Shown: positions 52,620 through 59,728 of the stretch, piece by piece
Numbering within the stretch: the stretch's first letter is position 1
Layout of the letters: the number at the start of each line of letters is the position of its first letter
Notes under the pieces: generated by a model
Told to the model about the DNA's origin: nothing
The model's database searches: none
Seen by the model: the letters and a program-made list of their open reading frames with translations, nothing else
Made by a program: the position numbers and the translations under genes
Source: Flavobacterium sp. LHD-85
GTDB taxonomy: Bacteria > Bacteroidota > Bacteroidia > Flavobacteriales > Flavobacteriaceae
NCBI RefSeq assembly: GCF_030929595.1
Contig: NZ_JAVFVR010000007.1
Span: 186,001 to 250,000, forward strand
Direction: 5' to 3'
Length of the DNA: 64,000 nt

Positions 52620-53222
52620 TTATTGTATAGATTTGATGATACCAGTAATAGCATCCTTCAAAATCTGAGCATTTATTGTTTCTAAAATATCACTTTTGTT
52701 AATGATGTTGATGGCGATTAAACCATGAATAACAGAAAAGAAAGTAAAATATTTTTGTTTGATGATATCTTCACTAGGATTGCTGTCCTTCATAATTTCA
52801 GCAATAACCCCAGTAAACAATTTGTAAGGTGCTTCCTGAGCCGAACATCGCTGTGCACAGCACGTCATTTGAACACCAAACATAAGTTGATACATTTCAG
52901 TATTAGTAAAAGCGAAATCCCAATAAGTCATCCACATGGCTTCTAACTGATCTTCGGGTTTTTCAAACTTGTCTTTTGCAGTCTGCAACTCTTTAGCCAG
53001 TTTTAAAAAACCTTTGCCTGTCAGTTCTTCTAGTATTGCTTCTTTATTCGAGAAATATTCATAAATAATAGGAGCAGTATATTCGATTCTGTCGGCAATT
53101 TTACGCATACTCAAACCATTCCAGCCTTCATCTTTTACGATATCATAAGCAGCGCCAAGAATATTATTTCTTGTCTCTTCTTTTTGTCTTAAAATTCGAT
53201 CTTTGCTAGCCATTGTATTCAA
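52620..53222 (-). CDS. TetR-family transcriptional regulator
   Basis: A 200-aa regulator (a start at 53213 is also possible). The N-terminal HTH is ILGAAYDIVKDEGWNGLSMR … IADRIEYTAPIIYEYFSNKE, a clear TetR signature. The ligand domain has an unusual cysteine group, MTCCAQRCSAQ (about residues 118-128). It lies upstream of the RND pump on the same strand, with four operator-like sites between the two genes and a fifth over its own promoter, so it most likely represses itself and the pump until an inducer binds. A thiol-linked signal is possible but speculative. Confidence 0.92.
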   Translation of the reverse strand: MNTMASKDRILRQKEETRNNILGAAYDIVKDEGWNGLSMRKIADRIEYTAPIIYEYFSNKEAILEELTGKGFLKLAKELQTAKDKFEKPEDQLEAMWMTYWDFAFTNTEMYQLMFGVQMTCCAQRCSAQEAPYKLFTGVIAEIMKDSNPSEDIIKQKYFTFFSVIHGLIAINIINKSDILETINAQILKDAITGIIKSIQ

Positions 53223-53234
53223 GTATTAAATCGT

Positions 53235-53277
53235 TTAACACTGTTAGGCAAATGTATGGCGGATTTTCGAATTTCAA
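53235..53277 (-). promoter_or_regulatory. TetR promoter with operator 5
   Basis: On the minus strand: TTG (53277-53275), 18 nt, TACATTTG (53256-53249), a full consensus match; directly adjoining is TTAACACTGTTAGG (53235-53248), the same site as operators 1-4, covering the expected transcription start. This supports autorepression. Confidence 0.75.
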
Positions 53278-53432
53278 AATATTTTTATCATAATATTTTC
53301 TTATCGTGCAATAAGTGTTTTTAAAATTCTATGCGAAGTCCTTATTTTATTAGACTTTTTGTTGAGATAATTTTTTTAAGGAGCAGATCTATTTTGGTTT
53401 TCAGAACCATTTGTCCCGCTCTTCATTCTATT

Positions 53433-53735
53433 TTTTGTGGTGAACCCCACCACAAAAAGATGCCATTTCGATCGGGGCTAGGAGAGAACCTATATTTTTT
53501 CATTAGAACTTCGACAAAATTTCAAACTTTGAGAAAGTTTAAGAGGAACAATTTTCTCTAAAAATTCCAGAGGAATGAAATATTTATAGATTGTTCATAT
53601 GAGGTTTACAAAAGCTCCAGCGGAGCGACATATTAATTATTATAGATGCAAAAAATATTTCACCCCTCTGGGGCTCTTACAAAACGGGATTAATATTTCT
53701 ATAAATATTTCGTCCCGCTGGGACTTTTGTAGGAT
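53433..53735. repeat. Intergenic hairpins and GCTCCAGCGGAGC repeats
   Basis: The gap 53278-53891 has no supported gene. It holds a perfect hairpin TTTTTGTGGTG-AACC-CCACCACAAAAA (53434-53460), a GCTCCAGCGGAGCGACATATT element (53613-53633) and inverted relatives (CCCCTCTGGGGCTCTTAC, CGTCCCGCTGGGACTTTTG) to 53735. A GAGCGAAGTCGAAG word lies at about 53855. Confidence 0.75.
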
Positions 53736-53891
53736 ACAATTTTAGCGTTCAGTTTGTCATTTTATGGAACGAAGAGCCACAGGTGCGAATCGATAAAGAT
53801 TGGATTTGGCAACTAAAAAATACGTAAAAAGAAATTGCAAAATCTTTGTCAGGCTGAGCGAAGTCGAAGCCTCAATTATAATCGATAATTC

Positions 53892-54191
53892 CTATCTTAC
53901 AGGATATTTTTCTGGATTTTGTGAAGTACGAAAAATAGCATTTAAAAATACCGTTTTTGACAATTCATCAACTATGAAAAATGCCACGTATGGAAATTTT
54001 TTAAATGGAAGATAACGATAATTAGTATCGTGAAATTAATAAAAAGGATTTATCTGTAAGGCTTTGTAAACCTTTTTATAATCATTAAGAAAATCTAGGG
54101 CAACTTTTTTACTAACTTTTAAAATATAATATTCAACGGCTTCCTCAATATTTTTTAATGCAATTGGAGAAACTATAATCTTATAATTCAT
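53892..54191 (-). pseudogene. RelE/ParE-type toxin with an internal stop codon
   Basis: One frame of 100 codons from ATG 54191 to TAG 53892, broken by TAA at 54038-54036 (codon 52). The first part reads MNYKIIVSPIALKNIEEAVE … YKALQINPFY and the second FHDTNYRYLPFKKFPYVAFF … NAIFRTSQNPEKYP; together they are a full-length RelE/ParE-like toxin of 98 residues. Relatives usually have a Q at the stop position, so CAA to TAA is the simplest change. The ATG overlaps the antitoxin stop by 11 nt. The truncated product lacks the last strand and probably is inactive. Confidence 0.82.
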
Positions 54192-54408
54192 ACTTCTTTT
54201 TTAAATCGGTATATACAGAGTCAGCATCAGTATAAAGGTTTTTATCTGAAACAACTTGATCATTTAATATATTCTGTTGTTCTTCAGATAGCTCATAAGG
54301 TTTTACATTTGCTATCTCAAATTTGATCTTTAATGCTTTCATAAAAGCTTTTACAGCTTCAATTTGAGAGGCGTCTTCTGTGTATGCTGTGATATTAATT
54401 GCTTGCAT
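54181..54408 (-). CDS. Antitoxin, DUF2683-like
   Basis: A 75-aa protein typical of small antitoxins paired with RelE/ParE toxins in Bacteroidota: N-terminal INITAYTEDASQIEAVKAFM (a DUF2683-type start), then a helical, acidic tail (SEEQQNILNDQVVSD…LKKKYEL) that would wrap the toxin. It overlaps the toxin start by 11 nt. Antitoxins of this type neutralise the toxin and often repress their own operon. The antitoxin frame is intact while the toxin is broken. Confidence 0.8.
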   Translation of the reverse strand: MQAINITAYTEDASQIEAVKAFMKALKIKFEIANVKPYELSEEQQNILNDQVVSDKNLYTDADSVYTDLKKKYEL

Positions 54409-54534
54409 GATATTAATTTACGAAAGTTGATAAACAAAGTTAAGACAAAAGTCTAATTTCTATGTTAATCTCTATAATTTATTTCTTTCTTCATTACCAC
54501 GAATTGCAATTTTTCGTAACATTACAATAAAAAA

Positions 54535-54969
54535 ATGAAAACCCTAACTATCCTAAAAACCACAATTGCAGTCTTATTTTTCCAACAAACCTTTTCTCAG
54601 GAAACCAAAAAAGAAATCGCAACACCGCAATACACAATCGAAAACTGTGTTAATCATTTTGAAATAGACAAGGCAACGAAAACCAAAGTAGGTTACCAAT
54701 ATTGGTTTGCCAATAAAGATTTCACTCAAGAAAACACTTTAAAAATGAGTATTGTCGAACCTGGAAAATCGACGCACGCGCCACATCACCACCCTGAAGA
54801 AGAGTTTTTCTATATCTTAGAAGGAACCGCCGAATTCTTCCTTGATGGGAAAACCGTTACTGCTGGCCCAAATACCAGTTTCTATTGTCCGCCAAATGCA
54901 GAGCATGGAATTAGCAACGCAGGGAAAACCGATTTGAAATATTTGGTTATTAAAAAGGATTTGAGGTAA
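54535..54969 (+). CDS. Exported cupin-domain protein
   Basis: A 144-aa protein with a signal peptide (LTILKTTIAVLFFQQTFSQE) and a single cupin domain with a metal-binding histidine group THAPHHHPEEEFFYILEG, then a second motif PPNAEHGISNAG. Cupins hold a metal ion in a small beta barrel and cover many enzymes and sensors; the reaction is not evident. It is a single gene on the plus strand, divergent from the antitoxin. Confidence 0.85.
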   Translation: MKTLTILKTTIAVLFFQQTFSQETKKEIATPQYTIENCVNHFEIDKATKTKVGYQYWFANKDFTQENTLKMSIVEPGKSTHAPHHHPEEEFFYILEGTAEFFLDGKTVTAGPNTSFYCPPNAEHGISNAGKTDLKYLVIKKDLR

Positions 54970-55008
54970 AGATCATAATAGAAGTTCAAAAAATGTAATT
55001 ATTTAAAT

Positions 55009-55128
55009 TGCCTCCTGCTTTAGCTGGAGGTTAATAATTTAGTAATAGAAAAAGGCTTTAGCCAAAAATACATTTGCCCAAAGCCTAAACAAAGAATTAC
55101 GAATAAGTCTCCAGCTAAAGAGGTTGGC
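55009..55128. repeat. CCTCCTGCTTTAGCTGGAGG inverted repeat
   Basis: TGCCTCCTGCTTTAGCTGGA faces TCTCCAGCTAAAGAGG, with an inner pair GGCTTTAGCC / GGCTTTGGGC-type words. It fills the gap between the convergent cupin genes. Confidence 0.75.
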
Positions 55129-55143
55129 TGCTAAATATTATGT

Positions 55144-55488
55144 TTACTTCAAAATGACAACCTCTTCAGGAATTATAAACAAAAGCGTACAGCCCGTTCT
55201 AGAAAATACAGAATGCGTACTTCCGGGTGGCATATACAAATAATCGCCTGCTTTTAATTCGTCTTTTCCAGAGCGAACTTCGCCTTCTAGAACATAGATT
55301 TCTTCGCCTGCGGGATGCACGTGATTTGGATAAGAAGCACCGGGTTCAAACTTTAAAAGAAAAGTAGGAGGGCGGTTAGTAGTGGCATCAAAGCGTAATA
55401 CTTTAGCATAAATTCCGTCTGTTTTTACACCTTCTTCTTGAAGTGGTTTCCATTCTAATTCGCCGCTTTTTGTGATTTTAGTTTCCAT
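55144..55488 (-). CDS. Cytosolic cupin, ChrR-like
   Basis: A 114-aa single cupin. Metal motif HVHPAGEEIYVLEGEVRSG with PPGSTHSVFSRTGC behind it; the order matches the cupin half of ChrR-type anti-sigma proteins. The zinc-binding N-terminal half of ChrR is missing and no ECF sigma gene is adjacent, so a separate sensor or enzyme role is more likely. It is convergent with the exported cupin gene. Confidence 0.8.
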   Translation of the reverse strand: METKITKSGELEWKPLQEEGVKTDGIYAKVLRFDATTNRPPTFLLKFEPGASYPNHVHPAGEEIYVLEGEVRSGKDELKAGDYLYMPPGSTHSVFSRTGCTLLFIIPEEVVILK

Positions 55489-55531
55489 ATGTATTCAAAT
55501 TTAATTAGTTAAGTTATTGGATAATTATTTT

Positions 55532-55653
55532 AAACACATAGAGACATAGAGTTTGTAAACTTATAAAGACGTTTCACATAGCTATGTGTGAAAATCTAGA
55601 TTTTTTTAAATTATCTTTTTCAAATATTTTATAATCTATGTTTCTATGTGTTA
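55532..55653. repeat. AACACATAGAAACATAG inverted repeat, copy 3
   Basis: Arms AACACATAGAGACATAGA and TCTATGTTTCTATGTGTT, centre GACGTTTCAC and GCTATGTGTGAAA; same build as copies at 9788, 47691 and 63774. Confidence 0.85.
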
Positions 55654-55679
55654 GATTTTTTTGTAAACCAAAGGAGTTA

Positions 55680-56102
55680 TTAGATTCTTAAAAGATATTC
55701 ATCCAAACTCCATCGGTATTTTTCAACGGTTGCTAAGAGAAAAGCGCCCATAGAAAAGACAAATACAGAATAATCAAGAGGATCTTTTATTCCGAAGGAA
55801 TAAGTCATTGCCAGCGCAAATAGAAAAGTTAAGATAGAAGCGCCGAGAGCAGTTTTTCTGGTCTGATATCCAATCAGCAATAAAACAGCAAATAAAGACT
55901 CTAGAAAAGTGCTTATAATTGCGATTGACGGAATGAAACTTTTTGGCAAAAAAGAATTTACACTTTCGGCGTAAGCCAGAAAATTTTTCCAACCCGAAGA
56001 TTGTTTCCCAAGCAAACCCAACCGACTTGAAACAGCAGATAAAAATCCAATTGCCATTGCAATTCGTAAAAGCAAAATGGCATAATCTTGATATCTTTTC
56101 AT
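55680..56102 (-). CDS. DoxX-like membrane protein
   Basis: A 140-aa protein with four membrane segments and a DoxX-type pattern (YAILLLRIAMAIGFLSAVSS; IAIISTFLESLFAVLLLIGY; ALGASILTFLFALAMTYSFG; FSMGAFLLATVEKYRWSLDE). Function unknown, probably membrane redox-linked. It is downstream of the AraC gene on the same strand with a 265-nt gap that holds a hairpin repeat. Confidence 0.8.
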   Translation of the reverse strand: MKRYQDYAILLLRIAMAIGFLSAVSSRLGLLGKQSSGWKNFLAYAESVNSFLPKSFIPSIAIISTFLESLFAVLLLIGYQTRKTALGASILTFLFALAMTYSFGIKDPLDYSVFVFSMGAFLLATVEKYRWSLDEYLLRI

Positions 56103-56245
56103 AAACTATTTTATTAGTAATTAATCAGATACAAAGATCGGGTGGCGGTGCTTTTTAAAGAATAGAGAATCCTAGGAAAAGCATGTAATTATGTTTTTGA
56201 GTACAATGCGATTGCAAATAGAAACAAAGTCAAAATATTTTTATT

Positions 56246-56341
56246 TAATCTCGCAAAGTCGCAGAGTCACAAAGTTTTAGTAATAAAGCTTAAAGAAAAT
56301 GCTTTGCGACTCTGCTCCCGATAGCTATCGGGATTGCGAGC
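56246..56341. repeat. CTTTGCGACTCTGC inverted repeat
   Basis: CTCGCAAAGTCGCAGAGTCACAAAG faces GCTTTGCGACTCTGCTCCCG, then an ATAGCTATCGGGATTGCGAG tail related to 44501-44534. Confidence 0.7.
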
Positions 56342-56367
56342 AATTTTCAATACTAAAGAAAAAAACG

Positions 56368-57162
56368 TTACAGCTGAACAACTTTCTCTTTATAAGATTT
56401 TGGAGAAATATTAGTGTGTTTTTTAAAGAAGTTCGAAAAATAGAAAGGATCATTAAAGCCCAAAGCATAAGCGGTTTCTTTTACCGATAATTTCTCGTAC
56501 GTAAACAAACGTTTTGCTTCAGAAATGATCAATCCAAAGATGATATTTTGTGCGGTTTTGTTGCAATGCAGTTTGGAGAGTTCATTTAATTTGGCTTCGG
56601 TTGTGCCAATTAAATCGGCAATTTCATTTACCGAAAGATTTTTGTCAAAATTCCCTCGAATAGCCTCCAGAAAATGAAGAAACAAAGCGTCTGGTTTGTA
56701 GATTTCTTCTCCCAGTTTTATTTTAGAACGATTGATTTCGATTAAAATCAATTGAATTCTAGAATGGATAGAGATGAGGTATTGATACGGTTTTTGGGCA
56801 ATTTCCTGCTGAATAAGCTGTAAAGCATCAATAACCAATTTTTCGTCATCTACTTTTATCACTTCATTCATTGCAAAATGGCAGAACAAGCTGTTGTGAA
56901 AAATGAGTTCGATATCATTATCATTTTTGCAGAAGAAATCATAAGTAAATTCTAGAACAAATCCGGTTGCATTGCTGCTGTTTTTTATAAAATGAATTTG
57001 ACCAGACGTTATCGTTAAGACCGAATTTTTGGTGATTAGATATTCGTTTTCGTCTACCGAAAGCGTTATTTCGCCCGATGTGCAAAACAGCAGCACATAT
57101 TTTAATACGCGTCTAGGATGCTTTAAATCTTCTGCCTGATCAAACGTCTTAATATCAATCAT
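56368..57162 (-). CDS. AraC-family transcriptional regulator
   Basis: A 264-aa regulator with an N-terminal cupin-like sensing domain (…FCTSGEITLSVDENEYLITKN…) and a C-terminal AraC domain (…LSVNEIADLIGTTEAKLNEL… and LSVKETAYALGFNDPFYFSN, then HTNISPKSYKEKV). I use the ATG at 57162; an upstream GTG at 57183 would add seven residues. Its target is unknown; the DoxX gene downstream is a candidate. Confidence 0.88.
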   Translation of the reverse strand: MIDIKTFDQAEDLKHPRRVLKYVLLFCTSGEITLSVDENEYLITKNSVLTITSGQIHFIKNSSNATGFVLEFTYDFFCKNDNDIELIFHNSLFCHFAMNEVIKVDDEKLVIDALQLIQQEIAQKPYQYLISIHSRIQLILIEINRSKIKLGEEIYKPDALFLHFLEAIRGNFDKNLSVNEIADLIGTTEAKLNELSKLHCNKTAQNIIFGLIISEAKRLFTYEKLSVKETAYALGFNDPFYFSNFFKKHTNISPKSYKEKVVQL

Positions 57163-57258
57163 TTGTTTTTGATTTTTATGCACAATTCCGATCGCAATCG
57201 GGAGCTAAGATTTTGTAAAGTTATGCATTTAAAGAAATTGTTTTCTCACGACAGAATA

Positions 57259-57594
57259 TTAATCTGCATGCTTTTCAAAATAATGGGAAGCCATTTCTAC
57301 AATTGCCTCTTTTGTTGTAAAACTGTATTGAACGCCATGATTGAGCGTATAAGAATCTCCAAGTTCGGGATGATACTGTTTTCCATCTATATGAAAGGGA
57401 TCTAGAACCGAAAGCCAGAGATTGCGGTGCTGATCTTTGAAATAGAATTGGTCGCGATCTGCAACAACTAAGATTGTTCCGTTGTTATCGTCAAGAATTG
57501 AAGTATTGTTGCTATTCTCATAATCGCCCAAAATACTAATATTGGTGTTGTAATTTTTGGACGTTAATTCTACAATTTTTTTTGTTATTGGCAT
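57259..57594 (-). CDS. Hypothetical protein (111 aa)
   Basis: A soluble 111-aa protein rich in Asn, Asp and aromatic residues (KNYNTNISILGDYENSNNTS … FYFKDQHRNLWLSVLDPFHI … QYSFTTKEAIVEMASHYFEK). No signal peptide or known motif is seen. The family is not recognised. It is a single-gene unit between repeat-rich gaps. Confidence 0.6.
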   Translation of the reverse strand: MPITKKIVELTSKNYNTNISILGDYENSNNTSILDDNNGTILVVADRDQFYFKDQHRNLWLSVLDPFHIDGKQYHPELGDSYTLNHGVQYSFTTKEAIVEMASHYFEKHAD

Positions 57595-57763
57595 AAGAAG
57601 TGGTATTTAATTTGTCTCGAGGGCTGTAAATTTAAAACCGCAAATTTTATTAACATTACCCCTAGAAGTTTTTTTTATACTAAAATAGGGTTTTTAACTT
57701 AATAATTTGCGTAAGGTTTTCAATTCTTATTTCGACTTGAGGCAAAGATTTCAATAAAATATA

Positions 57764-57792
57764 AAAACCTTGATTTTATGGATCAAGGTTTT
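57764..57792 (-). terminator. Terminator of the 205-aa membrane protein gene
   Basis: AAAACCTTGAT and ATCAAGGTTTT form an 11-bp stem with a 7-nt loop; T-rich on the minus-strand side. It lies 32 nt past the stop codon at 57824. Confidence 0.8.
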
Positions 57793-57823
57793 GTTTTAAT
57801 GTTTTTGGGTTTTTATTCATTCG

Positions 57824-58441
57824 CTATAATTCTAAAGTAATCAAATTAAGAATGAATGCAAGTACTATTGATCCAATTCCAACTAGCAATATAGGATCGA
57901 CTTTATCAAAAAGTTTAGGTTTTTTAGGAAGAGCATATACAATGGCTGTCAAAATTGAGATCGAAAACAAAATCAGAAAAACCCTTTTTCCTCCTCCAGT
58001 GTCTTCTTCATTTCTGCATCTAAGATCGAGGTATTCTTTATCATTTTTTATGAGCGAATGAATTCCACAAGTACTTTGCGTGTTGAAATCATCCAAATCA
58101 TATTTTAAAATAGCAACTGAGATGGTATCTCCAGTTTTTATTTCATTTAGAAGTTCTTCTTTATTAACACAACTATAGTCATCACCAGTAATTTCAAAAG
58201 TACTTTGATTATCAATGCAGTTAAATTCTATCCATTTTTTGCTTCTTTTTCCTTTTCTTTCTTTGAATTTAGGAGCGTGCGAAATGATCAGGTTCTCATA
58301 AACTTCAAGATCTGACTGTTCTATGTTATAACTTCCACTGATGACTTTGATAAAAAAATAAGCTCCAAAAATGAGACACAATACAGATACAACTAAATAG
58401 CCTTTTTGCTTTTCTTCCCAATCACTAATGCTGTTAATCAT
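57824..58441 (-). CDS. Membrane protein of unknown function (205 aa)
   Basis: A 205-aa protein with one N-terminal membrane segment (YLVVSVLCLIFGAYFFIKVI), a central soluble domain with four cysteines (FNCIDNQSTFEITGDDYSCV … TQSTCGIHSLI … LRCRNEED), and two C-terminal membrane segments (VFLILFSISILTAIVYAL; ILLVGIGSIVLAFILNLITL). The paired cysteines suggest disulfides outside the cytosol. No family is recognised. Confidence 0.65.
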   Translation of the reverse strand: MINSISDWEEKQKGYLVVSVLCLIFGAYFFIKVISGSYNIEQSDLEVYENLIISHAPKFKERKGKRSKKWIEFNCIDNQSTFEITGDDYSCVNKEELLNEIKTGDTISVAILKYDLDDFNTQSTCGIHSLIKNDKEYLDLRCRNEEDTGGGKRVFLILFSISILTAIVYALPKKPKLFDKVDPILLVGIGSIVLAFILNLITLEL

Positions 58442-58587
58442 GTTAAAGTTTACGATATTTTATATTCAAAAATAGGAATATTTTTTAGAGATTCTGGGTT
58501 TAGAATTGTCGGTGTTTTTTACGTATAGTTTGTCATTTCGAGGAACGAGAAATCACACTCGTTGATCGGCAAAGATTTGAAATAAAA

Positions 58588-58929
58588 TCATTCAAAATGA
58601 AAATTAAGAAATTCAAAAGTTTCATTAAAACTTCTTATCAATTCAATTTTTTTATCTCTTCGCCATTTTTTTAGTTCTTTTTCTCTGGCGATCGCTTCCT
58701 GTATCCAAGTGAATTTTTCGTAATAAACTAAAAACTGAATATTATATTTTGCTGCAAAACTATTAATATTTAAGTCTATATTTTCTTTATGTTTTGAAAG
58801 TCTTTTTTTCAGGTTATTGGTAACGCCAATGTAAAAAGATGTTCGATGTTCATTTGTTATAATGTAGACGTAATAACTATGAAAGCCAAGTTGTGGATTA
58901 AACATTGTTTTTTTTGTACGAATATACAT
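58588..58929 (-). CDS. GIY-YIG nuclease domain protein (YhbQ-like)
   Basis: A 113-aa protein consisting of a GIY-YIG domain: YYVYIITNEHRTSFYIGVTN, the Arg/His-containing RLSKHKENI, and a conserved Glu in WIQEAIAREKELKKWRRDKK. GIY-YIG domains cut DNA; these short, stand-alone forms are common in Bacteroidota and of unknown role. The first eight residues may be extra (a second ATG is at 58905). A perfect inverted repeat follows upstream at 58962-59069. Confidence 0.87.
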   Translation of the reverse strand: MYIRTKKTMFNPQLGFHSYYVYIITNEHRTSFYIGVTNNLKKRLSKHKENIDLNINSFAAKYNIQFLVYYEKFTWIQEAIAREKELKKWRRDKKIELIRSFNETFEFLNFHFE

Positions 58930-58961
58930 GTTTTTTTATTTCATTTTTTTATTTCGTTCGA

Positions 58962-59069
58962 TTTGTCATTTCGACTGAAAGGAGAAATCGCACGCGCATA
59001 TCGACAAAGATTGTCGACTTACTTTGCGGAATTTCTAGTGTGATTTCTCCTTTCAGTCGAAATGACAAA
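58962..59069. repeat. Perfect 28-bp inverted repeat TTTGTCATTTCGACTGAAAG
   Basis: The arms (58962-58989 and 59042-59069) are perfect 28-bp inverted copies, with a 52-nt centre. The GTCATTTCGA word also occurs at 58528-58540 and in variant form at 44334 and 53755. Confidence 0.85.
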
Positions 59070-59079
59070 ACTGCGATAA

Positions 59080-59313
59080 ATGTTTGTTGAAATCCTTTCC
59101 AAAGAAGCCGAAACAAGGCTGATTGATTTTTTTAACCATATTATAGATCCCGAAGATAGGACTAAAATCTTAAGACAAGTAAATTGCATTTTAGCTCTCG
59201 GCGTAATGCGACAACACGAAACCCTCCAAATTGGACTAACCAATTTTGAAGACAATTATTATTGGCTCAATGAATTGGCAGAGATTTTGAATCCTTATTT
59301 GAGTGAGGATTAA
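59080..59313 (+). CDS. Small hypothetical protein (77 aa)
   Basis: A 77-aa soluble helical protein (LSKEAETRLIDFFNHIIDPE … NCILALGVMRQHETLQIGLT … YWLNELAEILNPYLSED). The family is not recognised. It begins 10 nt after a long inverted repeat, and its last 22 coding bases occur again 359 nt downstream (59642-59663), which points to a local duplication. The start codon could be the ATG at 59080; no other start is near. Confidence 0.55.
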   Translation: MFVEILSKEAETRLIDFFNHIIDPEDRTKILRQVNCILALGVMRQHETLQIGLTNFEDNYYWLNELAEILNPYLSED

Positions 59314-59333
59314 TGTTTTTTAGATAGTAAAAA

Positions 59334-59357
59334 AAAAAGCCGCTTATTAAAGCGGCT
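59334..59357. terminator. Bidirectional terminator
   Basis: AAAGCCGCTT and AAGCGGCTTT form a 10-bp stem with an ATTA loop, A/T runs on both sides; it lies between the convergent 77-aa and 48-aa genes. Confidence 0.85.
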
Positions 59358-59364
59358 TTAAAAA

Positions 59365-59511
59365 TTAAAGTCTACTACAATGACTACAAAGAGGTTTCCC
59401 ACCAGTTCCTGGTCGAAGATTAACTTTTTCAATGTTGTTTCCTTCTGTACAACTGGTGTTGTTGTGATACACAGATTGTTTTACACTGTGAAATGCAGCT
59501 GTTTTTGCCAT
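59365..59511 (-). CDS. 48-aa cysteine-containing small protein
   Basis: An ORF of 48 codons, ATG at 59511 and TAA at 59365, followed by a terminator on its strand at 59357-59334. It reads MAKTAAFHSVKQSVYHNNTS, then C-T-E-G-N, and ends GTGGKPLCSHCSRL, with a CxxC pair and a third Cys. It has the look of a small zinc-ribbon-like or redox peptide. The frame is supported by its own terminator and the conserved-looking N- and C-terminal motifs; I recall similar peptides in Flavobacteria but have not searched. Function unknown. Confidence 0.6.
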   Translation of the reverse strand: MAKTAAFHSVKQSVYHNNTSCTEGNNIEKVNLRPGTGGKPLCSHCSRL

Positions 59512-59680
59512 AATAAATTGTTTTATAATTAATATGGAGAAAGTTAGTGCAGTTGAATTTTAGTATTTTATGGAAATCCATAATGGATTATTTTTTAAAA
59601 ATAAACTTTGACTCACGAGCGAGACGCTCGCGCTAGCGGGGGATTTTGAATCCTTATTTGAGTTAGGAGTAGAGTTAAAA

Positions 59681-59717
59681 TAAAAAACCTCGATTTTTTT
59701 AAGATCAAGGTTTTTTT
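59681..59717 (-). terminator. Terminator of the defence-like cassette
   Basis: AAAAACCTCGAT and ATCAAGGTTTTT pair around TTTTTTAAG with one bulge; T-rich ends. It lies 12 nt past the stop at 59729. Confidence 0.75.
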
Positions 59718-59728
59718 ATAACATTGAT

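Larger units (their letters stand above)
59283..59663. repeat. 22-bp direct repeats flanking a 48-aa gene
   Basis: GATTTTGAATCCTTATTTGA plus GT occurs at 59283-59304 (end of the 77-aa gene) and, unchanged, at 59642-59663. The segment between holds a small gene on the opposite strand and a GAGCGAGACGCTCGCGC word (59620-59636). Confidence 0.7.

Noticed and set aside
53331..53561. 76-aa plus-strand ORF
   Set aside because: It runs across intergenic hairpin repeats and has no protein-like pattern.
53800..54015. 71-aa plus-strand ORF
   Set aside because: It is antisense to the toxin remnant and includes a GAGCGAAGTCGAAG repeat.
59611..59645. GAGCGAGACGCTCGCGC word as end of an insertion sequence
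   Set aside because: No transposase remnant and no second terminal repeat were found nearby.
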